Assembly (NCBI GenBank): GCA_019054805.1
Contig: JAHQIY010000001.1
Location: forward strand, 8,322,501-8,386,500
From: Brachionus manjavacas
Lineage: Eukaryota; Rotifera; Eurotatoria; Ploima; Brachionidae
Direction of reading: 5' to 3'
Length of the DNA: 64,000 nucleotides
Positions 12,700 through 22,075 of the stretch are shown piece by piece (positions within the stretch are counted from its first letter, which is position 1; each line of letters begins with the position of its first letter). The notes beneath the pieces are model-generated. The model searched no databases. It was given only the letters and a program-made list of their open reading frames with translations, and was not told where the DNA came from. The position numbers were made by a program, and so were the translations under genes.

Positions 12700-13360
12700 T
12701 AGTCTAAATTAAAAGGGAAATCATTAGCAAAAATTATAAAAAATAGTTTGAAAGAATATTCAGGAAATTATCATAAATGTCATAAAAAGTTAGGATCAGA
12801 CTATTTTTACAATCTTGGTACTTTTTCTTTGAATAGACTTATTTCTAACACATAAAGACATTTCTAGTTAATTATTTTGGATTTTAGACCAAAGATGATT
12901 TATGTTTAAAATAAATCAGACTTATTTCGTCTATATTTAATGCCTCTTAAATTGGCTAAATCTTTGAATAATAATTTTTAATATCTACCAAACTTCTTAC
13001 CAAAAATTTTTGTCTAACATTGAGTTCTCTTAGTTTGCAATCTGAAATAATTAAGTTAGCCAACGCTTATCTAATTATTGATTGAAAGTATATTTTGTAC
13101 ATGTAACCGATTGTTTGTGGACCAGTTGCCTTTGGTAAAAGACCTAAGCTTTTAAATGAAATTAGCGCCTTTTCAACTTCAAAATTTCATATCCATTAAA
13201 CGGCCGACAAATTGACTATCATCAATAGGCAAGCCAAATATTTGAAATTGTCACAATTAGGAATACTCCAAAATTAAATCATTTAGTTAAAAATTGAACA
13301 AAAACCTTGCTTAACGCCTTCTGTCATCTTGAAAGGCGAGGTATTTTATTGTTCAATTTA
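12700..13360 (-). mobile_element. LINE remnant, C-terminal part (same type as 41.3-42.5 kb)
   Basis: On the minus strand, in broken frames, I read EGVKQG...FLFNF.LNDLI, FGLPIDDSQFVGRLMDMKF, EKALISFKSLGLLPKATGP, GYMYKIYFQSIIR and ALNIDEISLIYFKHKSSL. The order (RT motif GVKQG; then a YLG-like block; then a Y-K-x-Y-block) matches the better-preserved element at 41335-42505. The YADD block is deleted. It may be the second half of the LINE whose RT start lies at 14521-14716, with a mariner element between them. Confidence 0.6.
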
Positions 13361-13817
13361 ACTACAATTTCCGATCTCGAGTAGTACGCAAATAACGTGT
13401 GTTTAATAAAAAATGGCATAAAATTAATTTTATCTTAAAAAAATTTTTATTTTGCAAAGGCTTTAAATTTTATTTTAATTATAACTGAACCCTCCTATTT
13501 TGAAAAAATAATATCAGTTAAGATATTGAACTCCATGATGAGGCATGATATCGAGCCTAAAGCGAACAGTCTTGGTATGGTCTTTTCCAACCTGTGGGTC
13601 CATTTTGCTCAAGCAAGTGCGAATTTTGTTTTCGAGTCGCTTAAGATTTTTGGTCTTTCAATCACTCTCATAAACATTAGCTTTCAAATCTCCCCAAAAA
13701 TCTTCGAATGGTCGTGCTTTTGGTACGTTTGCTGGATTCACTTCTTTGGCAACATACCTTTTTTATATTTTTATCTAACATATAATTCTGCACCATTTTC
13801 TCATAATTAGATGATGC

Positions 13818-13832
13818 TAAGTCGGGCCAAAA
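13818..13832. repeat. Left target-site duplication of the SINE
   Basis: The 15 bases TAAGTCGGGCCAAAA occur here and again, without mismatch, at 14130-14144 on the other side of the SINE. In reverse complement they encode the FWPDL of the interrupted transposase. Confidence 0.9.
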
Positions 13833-14129
13833 AGAGCCCGTATAGCCGAATGGTTTGCGTGTTAGTCATGCAAGCAGAGGATCGAGGGTTCAAACCCGCT
13901 GAGGGTGAAAAAATCTTTAAAATATCTCTGCAATACGAGGCGAATGTTTAAACCTCTTTCATCATAAAAATAGGGGCACCAGTTTCGACTGGGTAATAAT
14001 TGCGGTGTAAATGATCAACTCGATGCAGTAGCCTCTGTGTCAGGTCGTAGCCGTTGCTCAAAAAGGTACTTGAAAAGGAGATGAGCGCCTCCACATTATC
14101 CACTAGGATAGATTAGGGACAATTATTAT
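13833..14129 (+). mobile_element. tRNA-derived SINE, full length, 297 bp
   Basis: Flanked by perfect 15-bp direct repeats. The head has an RNA polymerase III A box (TAGCCGAATGG, 13843-13853) and B box (GGTTCAAACCC, 13887-13897), with tRNA-like spacing. The acceptor and T stems do not pair well, so it is tRNA-derived and not a functional tRNA gene. A body of about 200 bases follows (GACTGGGTAAxAATTGCGGTGT ... GCTCAAAAAGGTAC ... GAGCGCCTCC ... ATTATCCACTAGGATAGA), then a short ATT-rich tail. Parts of the body recur at 21971-22075 (minus) and 37225-37337 (plus). Intact flanks suggest a fairly young insertion. Confidence 0.85.
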
Positions 14130-14144
14130 TAAGTCGGGCCAAAA
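14130..14144. repeat. Right target-site duplication of the SINE
   Basis: Exact copy of the 15 bases at 13818-13832, directly after the ATT-rich tail of the SINE. Confidence 0.9.
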
Positions 14145-14520
14145 TACTTAATTGCCATCCTGATAATATACTTTAATAATTGGTTCAAGTCGTTTCTTAA
14201 TACACTCTCCAAGGTAGACATGTTAATTGACCGCTAAACCACTTGGTGCAAAATATGGTTCTCTTTTTCGGCCTTGTGAAATAGCCAACCAGCCCATTAA
14301 TTTTTCTTCAATTTTTTTAACGTACTTGTTCTTTGCACTCTCCGACGTCTTGCTAACGTTATTGCTATTAAGTGAATCGCGTTACAACTTCAGCTTTTGG
14401 CAAAGTTTGGTTACTTTTTACAAAGATGTACAAATCTTTTTTGATGGTTTCGTACATTTTTTACTAACAGCTTGTCGAAAATTCAACATTATAATATTTA
14501 TTTATTTATTTTAAAGCTAG

Positions 14521-14716
14521 GATCAGCTTAAATTTTGATAAAATTGGCAAAGATCTTGTCCACTCTTGTAGCAATTTAAACTAAACTTTTGTCCCATTTT
14601 TTATTTTACACCCTTTATACCAAATTCTCGGTTCTACTCTTCCTTTTTACTTGTAAAACAATCCAGATCTCCGTAATTTTCCGAAGGCTTTACTTGCATC
14701 TAAACTAACCAGATGT
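14521..14716 (-). mobile_element. LINE reverse-transcriptase fragment
   Basis: The minus strand reads SLDASKAFGKLRRSGLFYKL followed by KGRVEPRIW. LDASKAF is the RT-2 region motif carrying the first catalytic Asp, and GLFYKL is the usual continuation. The frame degrades after RIW. Strand and order fit the LINE remnant at 12700-13360, so both may be parts of one element split by the mariner copy. Confidence 0.65.
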
Positions 14717-14761
14717 TTCTTTTTTAGTATTTGTTATATTTAAAAAGACCTGCAATTAAGT

Positions 14762-14827
14762 TTTATTATCGAAATCGAAAAAAAATATCCAAAAAGTCGG
14801 ATATCCGACTTTTATTTCGATAATAAA
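14762..14827. repeat. Nested inverted repeat / palindrome
   Basis: Outer arms of 14 bases (14762-14775 and 14814-14827, TTTATTATCGAAAT and its reverse complement) enclose a perfect 22-bp palindrome at 14792-14813 centred on GGATATCC. A 16-base spacer lies on the left side only. It could form a long hairpin or cruciform, and could be a transposon end or a small foldback element. No gene association is evident. Confidence 0.75.
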
Positions 14828-15200
14828 GACTTTTTGTGCAAATTTTTTAAAATAGTGTTTATTTAGATTTCCAACATATTCCTTTATATAAATTTTTACC
14901 GAAATTAGAATAAATGATTAAAAAACATCTGAATTTTAATTTTTTTGATTATTAAAATAACGAGCATTTTGTGACGTACTGAAGATTTAAAATTTTACCA
15001 AAAACATCAATAATTTTAAAAGAATTTATTTACAAATTAAAAAAATCTTATAAAAATCTAATCATGAGTACGTAATTCTATGATTAACTTAATCAATCTG
15101 GAATCAGCAAAAAAGCTCATTTTATTCAAAACAATAAACTGTTTTATAACAAAATAAAACAATTTAGAATTTACAAAATGATTAGGAAAAAAAACAAAAA
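14828..15200. other. 3' flank of the minus-strand HMGB gene
   Basis: AT-rich. Read on the minus strand, AATAAA-type sequences near 15120-15140 could serve as polyadenylation signals for the gene ending at 15201. Nothing else is recognised. Confidence 0.4.
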
Positions 15201-15887
15201 TTATTCTTCATCATCTTCGACTTCTTCCTCTTCCTCATCATCCACAACCGAATCTCCACGCGCTATCTTATTTTTATAATTTTCCATGTCTCTCTCATAC
15301 CGAGTTTTGTCCAGCGCTACTTTGGCCTCATATTGGGCTTTCAATTCAGCCGAAACTTTGTTCCATCGTTCGCCAAGCTCCTTGGCTGTCTCTCCAACTG
15401 AATACTGTGGATACAGGGCCTTGACATTGGGACGTTCATCCGCACAGAACAAAAAGAAAGCTGAAAGAGGACGCTTGGGTGCATTAGGGTCCTTCTTCTT
15501 CTTCTTTCTTCTGCCGCCAGCCTCAGTCGGCGGGGCATACGACGCCATTTCTTTGTCGTATCTTACTTTGTCCTTCTCGGCCATGTCGGCAAAACGCTTC
15601 TTTTCTGGATCGTTCATTTGCTTCCATCTCTCGGCACACTTTTTTGAAAACTCAGTAAAATTAACGCTCTCATTTGGATGCTTTTTTCTGTGCTCTTCGC
15701 GACACATCTGCACAAAATACGTGTAGGCTGACATGCGGCCTTTGGGTTTTTTTGTCTTCACCTCTTTCTCCTGAATGTGGCTGACCATGTTGGCCGTGTT
15801 AATGAAATTTGTCTTCTGCTGTTGCATCATTTGCTGCTGCATCATATACTGCTGCTGATGATTCATCATGTACATTGACGGATCCAT
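15201..15887 (-). CDS. HMGB/Dsp1-like protein with Gln/Met-rich N-terminus
   Basis: An uninterrupted 228-residue reading frame. Residues 1-43 are rich in Gln and Met ([12 protein letters not shown]). HMG box A is at about 49-117 ([12 protein letters not shown]...), a basic [15 protein letters not shown] linker follows, box B is at about 137-205 ([16 protein letters not shown]...), and an acidic tail covers 216-228. HMGB proteins bend DNA without sequence preference and help chromatin and transcription complexes assemble. The Q-rich extension before two boxes recalls insect Dsp1. It is the only one of four local paralogues on the minus strand and the only one with the extension. Much of its box coding sequence is identical base for base to the copy at 19695, including silent positions. 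No intron is seen in the coding part. A TAG at minus-strand position about 15912 may be an acceptor in the leader. Confidence 0.93.
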   Translation of the reverse strand: MDPSMYMMNHQQQYMMQQQMMQQQKTNFINTANMVSHIQEKEVKTKKPKGRMSAYTYFVQMCREEHRKKHPNESVNFTEFSKKCAERWKQMNDPEKKRFADMAEKDKVRYDKEMASYAPPTEAGGRRKKKKKDPNAPKRPLSAFFLFCADERPNVKALYPQYSVGETAKELGERWNKVSAELKAQYEAKVALDKTRYERDMENYKNKIARGDSVVDDEEEEEVEDDEE

Positions 15888-17004
15888 GTCTCTACCTGTT
15901 CTATCTAAGACTTGTATTTTTGATTTAAATTGAATTAGCTATGTTTTTTACTAAAGAATGAATAGAACACGTTTTATATGAAGAAATAATATGAGTGAGT
16001 GTGAGTGTGTATGTGTGTGGCTTAAAGAGTGCTATGGCTTAGTATAATGAGGGTTTGAGAGATAATTGGACTAAAATTGTAATAATTTATTTCAGACGAG
16101 TTCGTTAGGCCATCGACAACAATGAGAAGGAGGATCGAAACTAAAAAATATCGATTTTAGTATGTCCGACAGTTCAATACGTTAATCCAATAGTGAAACA
16201 AAACACGCTATTGATTCTTCATTAGCGTGGCTAGTTAAACGCATAGTTCTTGTTAAACTAAATATTCACATGGATTCTGTTTCACGTTTGGTCATCGAAT
16301 ATCTAGTCCATAACTTGAGGAAATAAGCTATAGCTTTCTTACATGCCGCTCAAAATCAAAAGTAGATTTTTGTTTCCCGTTTAAGTTTTATCATGTAGGG
16401 ACATTTTTGTTTTTAAGAGAGAAATTTTTTTTCAGTTCTCTTTTCTTCAATTCAAACCGGCGACTCAAAGTTTTTATTTTTTTGACAACTTAATCGCATA
16501 GGACATGTGACTTTGATAGCAAAGGATTTTTGGGATTTATTTTTTTTAAATTAACAAAAATTCAAGTAATAACAATTTTATTGTGGTAACTGACATTTTC
16601 GAATCCATTTTTTCCTTTCAACCCTCAATGGTGTATAAATTTCAAAAAAAGGACTTCTTCATTTGACTCATTATGGACAGATCTAGCTATTTTGGAAATT
16701 CTTCATTTTACTTTTCCAAATCACAAAGTAGTAGTGTCATTATTTAGCTATTTTTAGTACAAACACATATTATGCATTGAAAAACTATTTGTCCTTGTCT
16801 ATAGTCGAATATAAAGATGTTGACCTTTTTTTGTCTGACAAAGTTAGAGTAGTAATGCTTTAATCATCAGCAATTTTTTTTATTTTTTTTGAATAAAATT
16901 TAACACTATGGGAGGTTTTTCAAAAGAAGGTATCTTGGAACATTCGTCACCAGTTTAGCCATTTTTTTAAATTTTTTTACCAATTTTTAAGTGGATCAAC
17001 ATGC
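15888..17004. other. Intergenic DNA 5' of the minus-strand HMGB gene
   Basis: It contains a short GT-rich stretch (about 15990-16018) and otherwise AT-rich DNA. The stretch 16080-16340 is less AT-rich but I recognise no element in it. The promoter of the HMGB gene should lie here, though no motif can be named. Confidence 0.35.
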
Positions 17005-17668
17005 ATTTATTCGTTTATCTGTTTCGAACTAATGCTCCTTCAGAATAAAAATGTATTATCAAAAAAAAAGTATAAATAAGTCAAAGTAATAAAAAGAAAA
17101 TTAAAACCGATATATTGCAAAGCTAGAGATTAGACATGTTTAAATATTTGATAGTTCAGAAAAAAAAGAAGAAATTGTTAGGTAGTAATTACACAATGGA
17201 GTTGGATATTCGATATTTCTTGATTCAAAACCTTCTTTATTTTTCCACCAGTCTGAAGACAAATGGAACAGAATGACTCAATCCTGCCCTGATACCTCTC
17301 ACTCAACTCAAAAAGTCAATCTGAGACTGTTTGTGGTTTAAGTTTATTAAGGCTTCGTGGTGCATGATGATGGTAAGAGTATTTTACTTCAGCCTCAAAA
17401 TAAATCGAACTGCTGAATTTTCGAATAACTTGTATTTTTTTTATTAGTTTCTGAGGAGGATTCTAAACAAGGAAAATATTGATCCTATCAAGGATTTGTA
17501 AAGATTACCTAGAAATTTTCGTTTTAGACCCCATTTCTTATCCGAGAGATATTTTATTATATCAAGCCTTGAATTACAACGTTCTTTCAATTCATCCATC
17601 ACAGGACCAAATGTAAGGTTTGAGTCCAATGTGACGCCTAAGAATTTGACTTTTTCCAAAAAAAACAT
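17005..17668 (-). mobile_element. LINE C-terminal fragment with 3' tail
   Basis: The minus strand reads EKVKFLGVTLDSNLTFGPVM and DELKERCNSRLDIIKYLSDK, then after frame breaks HHHAPRSLNKLKPQTVSD and LFELSERYQGRIESF. KFLGVTLDSxLTF is the block that follows the RT domain in many LINE ORFs. The 3' end (left side) carries a CTGAAGGAGC...ACAGATAAACGAATAAA-like tail, shared with the elements at 18010, 45821, 46785 and 48364. It is a dead, 5'-truncated copy. Confidence 0.75.
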
Positions 17669-18009
17669 TTTTTTTTAAATACAAAAATTTAAAACCAAAA
17701 TTTTATGTAAAAAAACTCAGTGGTGAAATTTTATACATTCCAATTTCTCTTGTATAAAAAAAGCCATACTACTGATTTGATTAAATTTATAACAGATAAT
17801 TTTGTACATTTAAAAATTATCAAATATTTTTTTTAAATTTAATTTGGCTAGTTTTAATTGACAAGTAAAATATTCAATCAAGGACAAAATTACTACCGTT
17901 TTTTTGAGAGACGATCCCATTCAAATTCTCAAAGTTGTTGATCAAATCATCCATTTTTAGAATAAAAAAAAATGAATTTAGAATAAAAATTCTGTTTTAT
18001 ACTTGAATT
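17669..18009. other. AT-rich spacer between two inverted LINE ends
   Basis: AT-rich with no recognised element. It separates the minus-strand LINE end (17005-17668) from a plus-strand end of the same family. Confidence 0.4.
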
Positions 18010-18208
18010 CATTTCAGAAAATAATATCAAAAAATACAAGCAATTCAGAATACATCAGTCAGATCTATCCTTAAGTTAAAATATGATACTTCCTCCAACA
18101 TGGTGTATCATGAGGCTTTTAATAAACTTAAATTACTAATTATTATATTTTTTGATTTTTTTTTCTGAAGGAGCTTTAGCACGGCACAGATAAAACAGAT
18201 AAATAATG
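18010..18208 (+). mobile_element. LINE 3' end fragment, plus strand
   Basis: The plus strand reads ILKLKYDTSSNMVYHEAFNK, then LKLL. A deletion and then the family tail TTCTGAAGGAGCTTTAGC...CAGATAAAACAGATAAA follow. The same block occurs at 46785-47205. It faces away from the copy at 17005-17668, so the two 3' tails are outermost. Confidence 0.7.
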
Positions 18209-19415
18209 TTTTATTGAATTAGTCAAATTGAGCTCCGTCATTGCGAAATATAGCAGATTTAAATCTTGTCTGCACAAAACTTCTCATGATTAACAAGTCA
18301 AAATAAAACCTATTAAAATGAGTCCGTCAAAATAAACACCATTCAGGTATTACTCCCGTCCTCTCCTGAGCCTTTATATCCAATATTCTTATTGATAAGA
18401 ATTTCTTGGTATATTTAATAATGTTGGATTTCAGGACATTCATTTTTATTTTAAGAATGCATTCTGATTTATTTTTTGTCATTTAATGAATTAAGCCTGG
18501 TTAAGCATTTTTGGTCCCGTCTAAAATAAAATTTATATTCTGCTAGTTACCCATCGACGGCGACTTTATTTAATCAAAAGGTTTATTCAAATAGCTTTTA
18601 ATAACAAGCAAACAAGCATCAAAGTGGAATGGGTGATATTTTAAATATTAAGCAAGACTAAAAATAATTTTAAAAATTATAATTTAAATTATAATTGTCA
18701 GATAAAGTTAAAAATTTCAAAATGATCACATTTTTTGTTGTAAGTTCTTCATCTAAATTTATTCACATTTAATTAAATTGTTTAAGTGAAGGAGTTATTG
18801 AAAAATTAGCTTAGTTGATTAAACTTTTGTTTTTTTAAATTAATTAATGAAATTTAGTTTAAATTAAAAAACAAAATATTTAATTCTGAATTTTCAAATT
18901 TTCCCCAAAAATAAATTGAAAAATTTTAGTCTATTAATTAAAAAAAAAATTAATATAGCAAAAAAATTGTCGCTTAGCGATACTCATTGTCTATAGCAAT
19001 GGAGACTTAAAAAGAGTACTAAATGGAAATCTATTTTTGTAAGCTGAAGTAAAACAAAAACTCTTTTCAATGTTCAATTACTTGCATACAAAATCTTAAT
19101 AAACATGGGCAAAAATGTCTGTGCGTCAGTCCTGCTGGACAACTAATTTGGTGTTTTAATCATTTAGTTATGAGCTTAGAAAAAATTAGTTTGAATTTAA
19201 TAAATGTATGCTTATTATTGAATCTCACTCTTTGATTTCATGTTACATTCTTACCGTGAGAGTTTTGAAAATTCAGAACTTTTATGGAAATTTAAAATTG
19301 TAATAAATTAATTATAAATTTTTGTACACTAATTTTTGACTTCTAATTTTTTTTATGATTTCAGCAAAAAAATATGGAGTCAAATTTTATTCGTGTTTGT
19401 CAAGATCGTGTATAG
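18209..19415. other. AT-rich intergenic DNA
   Basis: No gene or recognisable element. It includes AT-only palindromes such as the one near 18675, which are expected by chance in such a composition. Confidence 0.4.
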
Positions 19416-19464
19416 AAAATATTCTCTTTAAATTGATACAATTCAGTCGAATAGAGAATATTTT
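19416..19464. repeat. Inverted repeat, 12-bp arms
   Basis: AAAATATTCTCT at 19416-19427 and its exact complement at 19453-19464, with a 25-base loop. It lies about 230 bases upstream of the HMGB start at 19695. Function is unknown and chance is possible in AT-rich DNA. Confidence 0.5.
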
Positions 19465-19694
19465 AAAAAATATCTAGATTTTTTATTCGGCAGCAGTTAA
19501 ATAAAGTGAGAATAAAAAATATTTTTAGACACTCTTATTTTTAAATTATTTATCCAAATTAAAATTGTGCAAGATTAAAAATTTCTAAATAAAAAGCATA
19601 TAAATGTAGTGATATTATACTATTTTTCTTTTCATAAAAATTCAATATTGGAAAATTAAAGAAAAAAATTCATTTTATTTAGATAATTAAAGAA

Positions 19695-20249
19695 ATGGAT
19701 ACAAAGACAAAAAAACCCAAAGGCCGCATGTCAGCCTACACGTATTTTGTGCAGATGTGTCGCGAAGAGCACAGAAAAAAGCATCCAAATGAGAGCGTTA
19801 ATTTTACTGAGTTTTCAAAAAAGTGTGCCGAGAGATGGAAGCAAATGAACGATCCAGAAAAGAAGCGTTTTGCCGACATGGCCGAGAAGGACAAAGTAAG
19901 ATACGACAAAGAAATGGCGTCGTATGCCCCGCCGACTGAGGCTGGCGGCAGAAGAAAAAAGAAGAAGAAGGACCCTAATGCACCCAAGCGTCCTCTTTCA
20001 GCTTTCTTTTTGTTCTGTGCGGATGAACGTCCCAATGTCAAGGCCCAGTATCCACAATATTCTGTCGGCGAAGCAGCCAAGGAGCTTGGCGAACGATGGA
20101 ACAAAGTTTCGGCTGAATTGAAAGCCCAATATGAGGCCAAAGTAGCGCTGGACAAAACTCGGTATGAGAGAGAATTGGAAGGTTACCAAAAAAGATCAGC
20201 TGATATAGCAGCTGACGAATGCGAAGAGGAGGATGAAGAGGAAGAATAA
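19695..20249 (+). CDS. HMGB-like protein, short form, copy 1
   Basis: 184 residues. Box A is at about 9-77, a basic linker follows, box B is at about 97-165, and there is an acidic tail (CEEEDEEEE). The start [15 protein letters not shown] is shared with the copies at 23967 and 33728. A TTTATTTAG acceptor-like site ends 12 bases upstream of the ATG, suggesting a 5'UTR intron or trans-splice site. About 35 bases before the ATG and most of the boxes match 23967. The block from [13 protein letters not shown] to TRYER instead matches the minus-strand gene at 15201. After that the tail is unique (GYQKRSADIAADE). Role as for HMGB proteins: nuclear DNA bending. An AATAAA follows at 20420. Confidence 0.93.
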   Translation: MDTKTKKPKGRMSAYTYFVQMCREEHRKKHPNESVNFTEFSKKCAERWKQMNDPEKKRFADMAEKDKVRYDKEMASYAPPTEAGGRRKKKKKDPNAPKRPLSAFFLFCADERPNVKAQYPQYSVGEAAKELGERWNKVSAELKAQYEAKVALDKTRYERELEGYQKRSADIAADECEEEDEEEE

Positions 20250-20414
20250 ATAATCAACTGTTTCTGTCAGAATCTACCATTAGATTAATTGCTTTTAGAG
20301 TTTGAAGTGTTTCAAAAGTGTAAATACTTAATTGTAAATCTAATCAATCTTGGTCGATCACATTTAATGAAATGGTTATTTTTTTTTGTGTAAACTAGTA
20401 AAAAAATTGAAATT

Positions 20415-20431
20415 TTGTGAATAAAAATTTT
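20415..20431 (+). terminator. Probable polyadenylation signal of HMGB copy 1
   Basis: TTGTGAATAAAAATTTT contains AATAAA (20420-20425). The same 17 bases occur after the HMGB copy at 33728 (34452-34468), so the site is conserved between paralogues although most of the 3'UTR is not. Confidence 0.55.
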
Positions 20432-20687
20432 TAATATTGTAAAATGATTTTTTTTTGTTAATTGTCAATTAAGAGACACAAAACCAGTGTGGACATAAAT
20501 TTTTAAAAAAAGAGACCCCTTTTTTGATGCAAATAGGTTTTAAAAAAAAATTTTGGTTCCGAGATCTAAGTTTTATCCTGTTTTGATCTTTAATTTTATT
20601 CTGTTATGAGTCATAGTATTTTTATACTTAGATGGCTGGTCCAATTCCTTTTACTCATTTTCTTTAGTTTATTCGGACGATTAAAAT

Positions 20688-21512
20688 CGATACCAAAAAA
20701 ATTTATCTTTTTCCCCAAATATTAAATAAATTACCCAATTATTAAGTTTAAGCATAAAAAAATTAATTTACAGATAATTAAATAGAAATCCACTATTTTA
20801 AACTTATTGAAACTTTAATTAAAAAATGATAAAAAATTTAAAAAAGGGACCTAAATTTTGTAATAAAAAAAGCGTAATTTTCCCTTTTTTGTTTTATCCA
20901 AAATTTACGAAACTTAAGTAAATTTACATTTTAAAATTAAATCACTCAAAAGACGCCTAAGCTCTTTACGTAAAATCAAACCTAAAATCTAAATCTGCTT
21001 CACCAAAAGGTTTAGTGTTAAATTATCTTATTTTCCTAATTTTCCTAAACTTACTTATGGAATACTTTTCTAGCTTACTACATCCGTAAAAATATACTCA
21101 TTTATTTTGCTTTATTTTGATTATTCTTCCACTCTTGAATGTTATTTTTCAGAAAATGCAATAATCAAACTTGCTAAAAGTTATTATTTTTCGATTTTTA
21201 AATTGTTTAAATTTAAAATTGAAGCTAAAAACTTCAATGACATGAACAACTTTCTAGAAAAATATGGCTGACATGATTTTCAGCATAAAACTCGATTGAA
21301 TATTATCTTTTTTTCTAACAAACAATCTCTTGTCATAATTTGGGTACTTTTTTTTTAAATTTGTTATCATTTTTCAATAAAAAGTTTCAATAAGTTTAAA
21401 ATAGTGGATTTCTATTTAATTATGTGTTAATTAATTTTTTTATGCATAAACTTAATAATTGGGGAATTTATTTAATATTTGGGGAAAAAGATAAAAAATT
21501 TGGGGTGCTCGA
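20688..21512. mobile_element. Inverted-repeat element (MITE or foldback candidate)
   Basis: A left arm of roughly 170 bases (about 20690-20860) is repeated in reverse complement at about 21334-21512 with small indels and few substitutions. A shared stretch, CACTATTTTAAACTTATTGA on the left arm, is matched exactly on the right. The 475-base spacer has no coding potential. Outer ends (TTTATCTTTTTCCCC and complement) fade near 20690 and 21512. I could not confirm target-site duplications. It is most simply a non-autonomous DNA transposon, between two HMGB copies. Confidence 0.7.
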
Positions 21513-21970
21513 AATAAATTTTTTATTTTATTCAAGGGAAAAAAAGATGTGTTAAATATTTTTGACTGTCGTAAAAAAACGAATTTTGGAAAAATTTCTA
21601 TCAATTAATTCTTAAGCTTGAGGAAATCAACAAAAAGTATTTAAAATATTTCAAAAAAATAATTTGACTTGAATCCTTTAAGTATCACTGGCTACAAACT
21701 AAAAATTTAATTCCAAGTTTGCATCAAGTCAAGATTCATCGTACATCCAGCTTTGTTGAGTAATTGGTAACTTACCTTATTTTATTACTCTCCCTTATCA
21801 TTTTTTTTGCCTAATTTCAATTTTTTTAAAAAGAGTTTTTTCTATTTTTTTCTTTTACTTTTAATTTTTAGAGAACTTTGATTTTCAAGCTTGATTTATA
21901 ATATAAAAAATATCTAAATTGAAATATTTAAAAAAAATATTCTCATCAAAAGTCTTTAGCTTTTTAATAT
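21513..21970. other. AT-rich intergenic DNA
   Basis: Nothing recognisable. Confidence 0.4.
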
Positions 21971-22075
21971 AATTGTCCTTTTTTAGTACCTTTTTGAGCA
22001 ACCACTCCAATCTGAAACATAGACTACTGCATCGAGATGATTATCTACACCGCAATTGTTACCCAGTCGGTACCA
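21971..22075 (-). mobile_element. SINE remnant (same family as 13833-14129)
   Basis: In reverse complement it reads CGACTGGGTAACAATTGCGG, then a GATNATCNxCTCGATGCAGTAG block and GTTGCTCAAAAAGGTAC, matching the central part of the full SINE. The tRNA-like head is missing, and so is the block from GAGATGAGCGCC to GATTAG; the tail GGACAATT is kept. It is therefore truncated and internally deleted. Confidence 0.8.

Larger units (their letters stand above)
13518..14460 (-). pseudogene. Mariner-like transposase pseudogene, interrupted by a SINE
   Basis: Minus-strand reading gives MGWLAISQGRKREPYFAPSG, then LAVN, a stop, HVYLGECIKKRLEPIIKVYY and QDGN. After the element at 13833-14129 it continues with VFWPDLASSNYEKMVQNYML, then (new frame) KEVNPANVPKARPFEDFWGD and KTVRFRLDIMPHHGVQYLN, ending at 13518-13520. 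FWPDLASSxY and ARPxEDFWG are catalytic-core motifs of IS630/Tc1/mariner-type transposases. There is one frameshift, and TGA replaces Trp after YESD. The SINE sits exactly in the FWPDLA codons. The N-terminal part was not recognised beyond about 14340-14460. Confidence 0.75.

Noticed and set aside
13526..13810. 94-codon plus-strand open frame
   Set aside because: Antisense of the mariner-like transposase, which explains the sequence better.
13836..13910. Possible tRNA gene with A and B boxes
   Set aside because: The T and acceptor stems do not pair well, and the sequence is the head of a 297-bp SINE with target-site duplications.
14227..14514. 95-codon plus-strand open frame
   Set aside because: Also antisense to the transposase remnant.
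15286..15726. 146-codon plus-strand open frame over the HMGB gene, and similar antisense frames over the other HMGB copies
   Set aside because: Shadows of the conserved HMG box coding sequence; they occur wherever the boxes occur.
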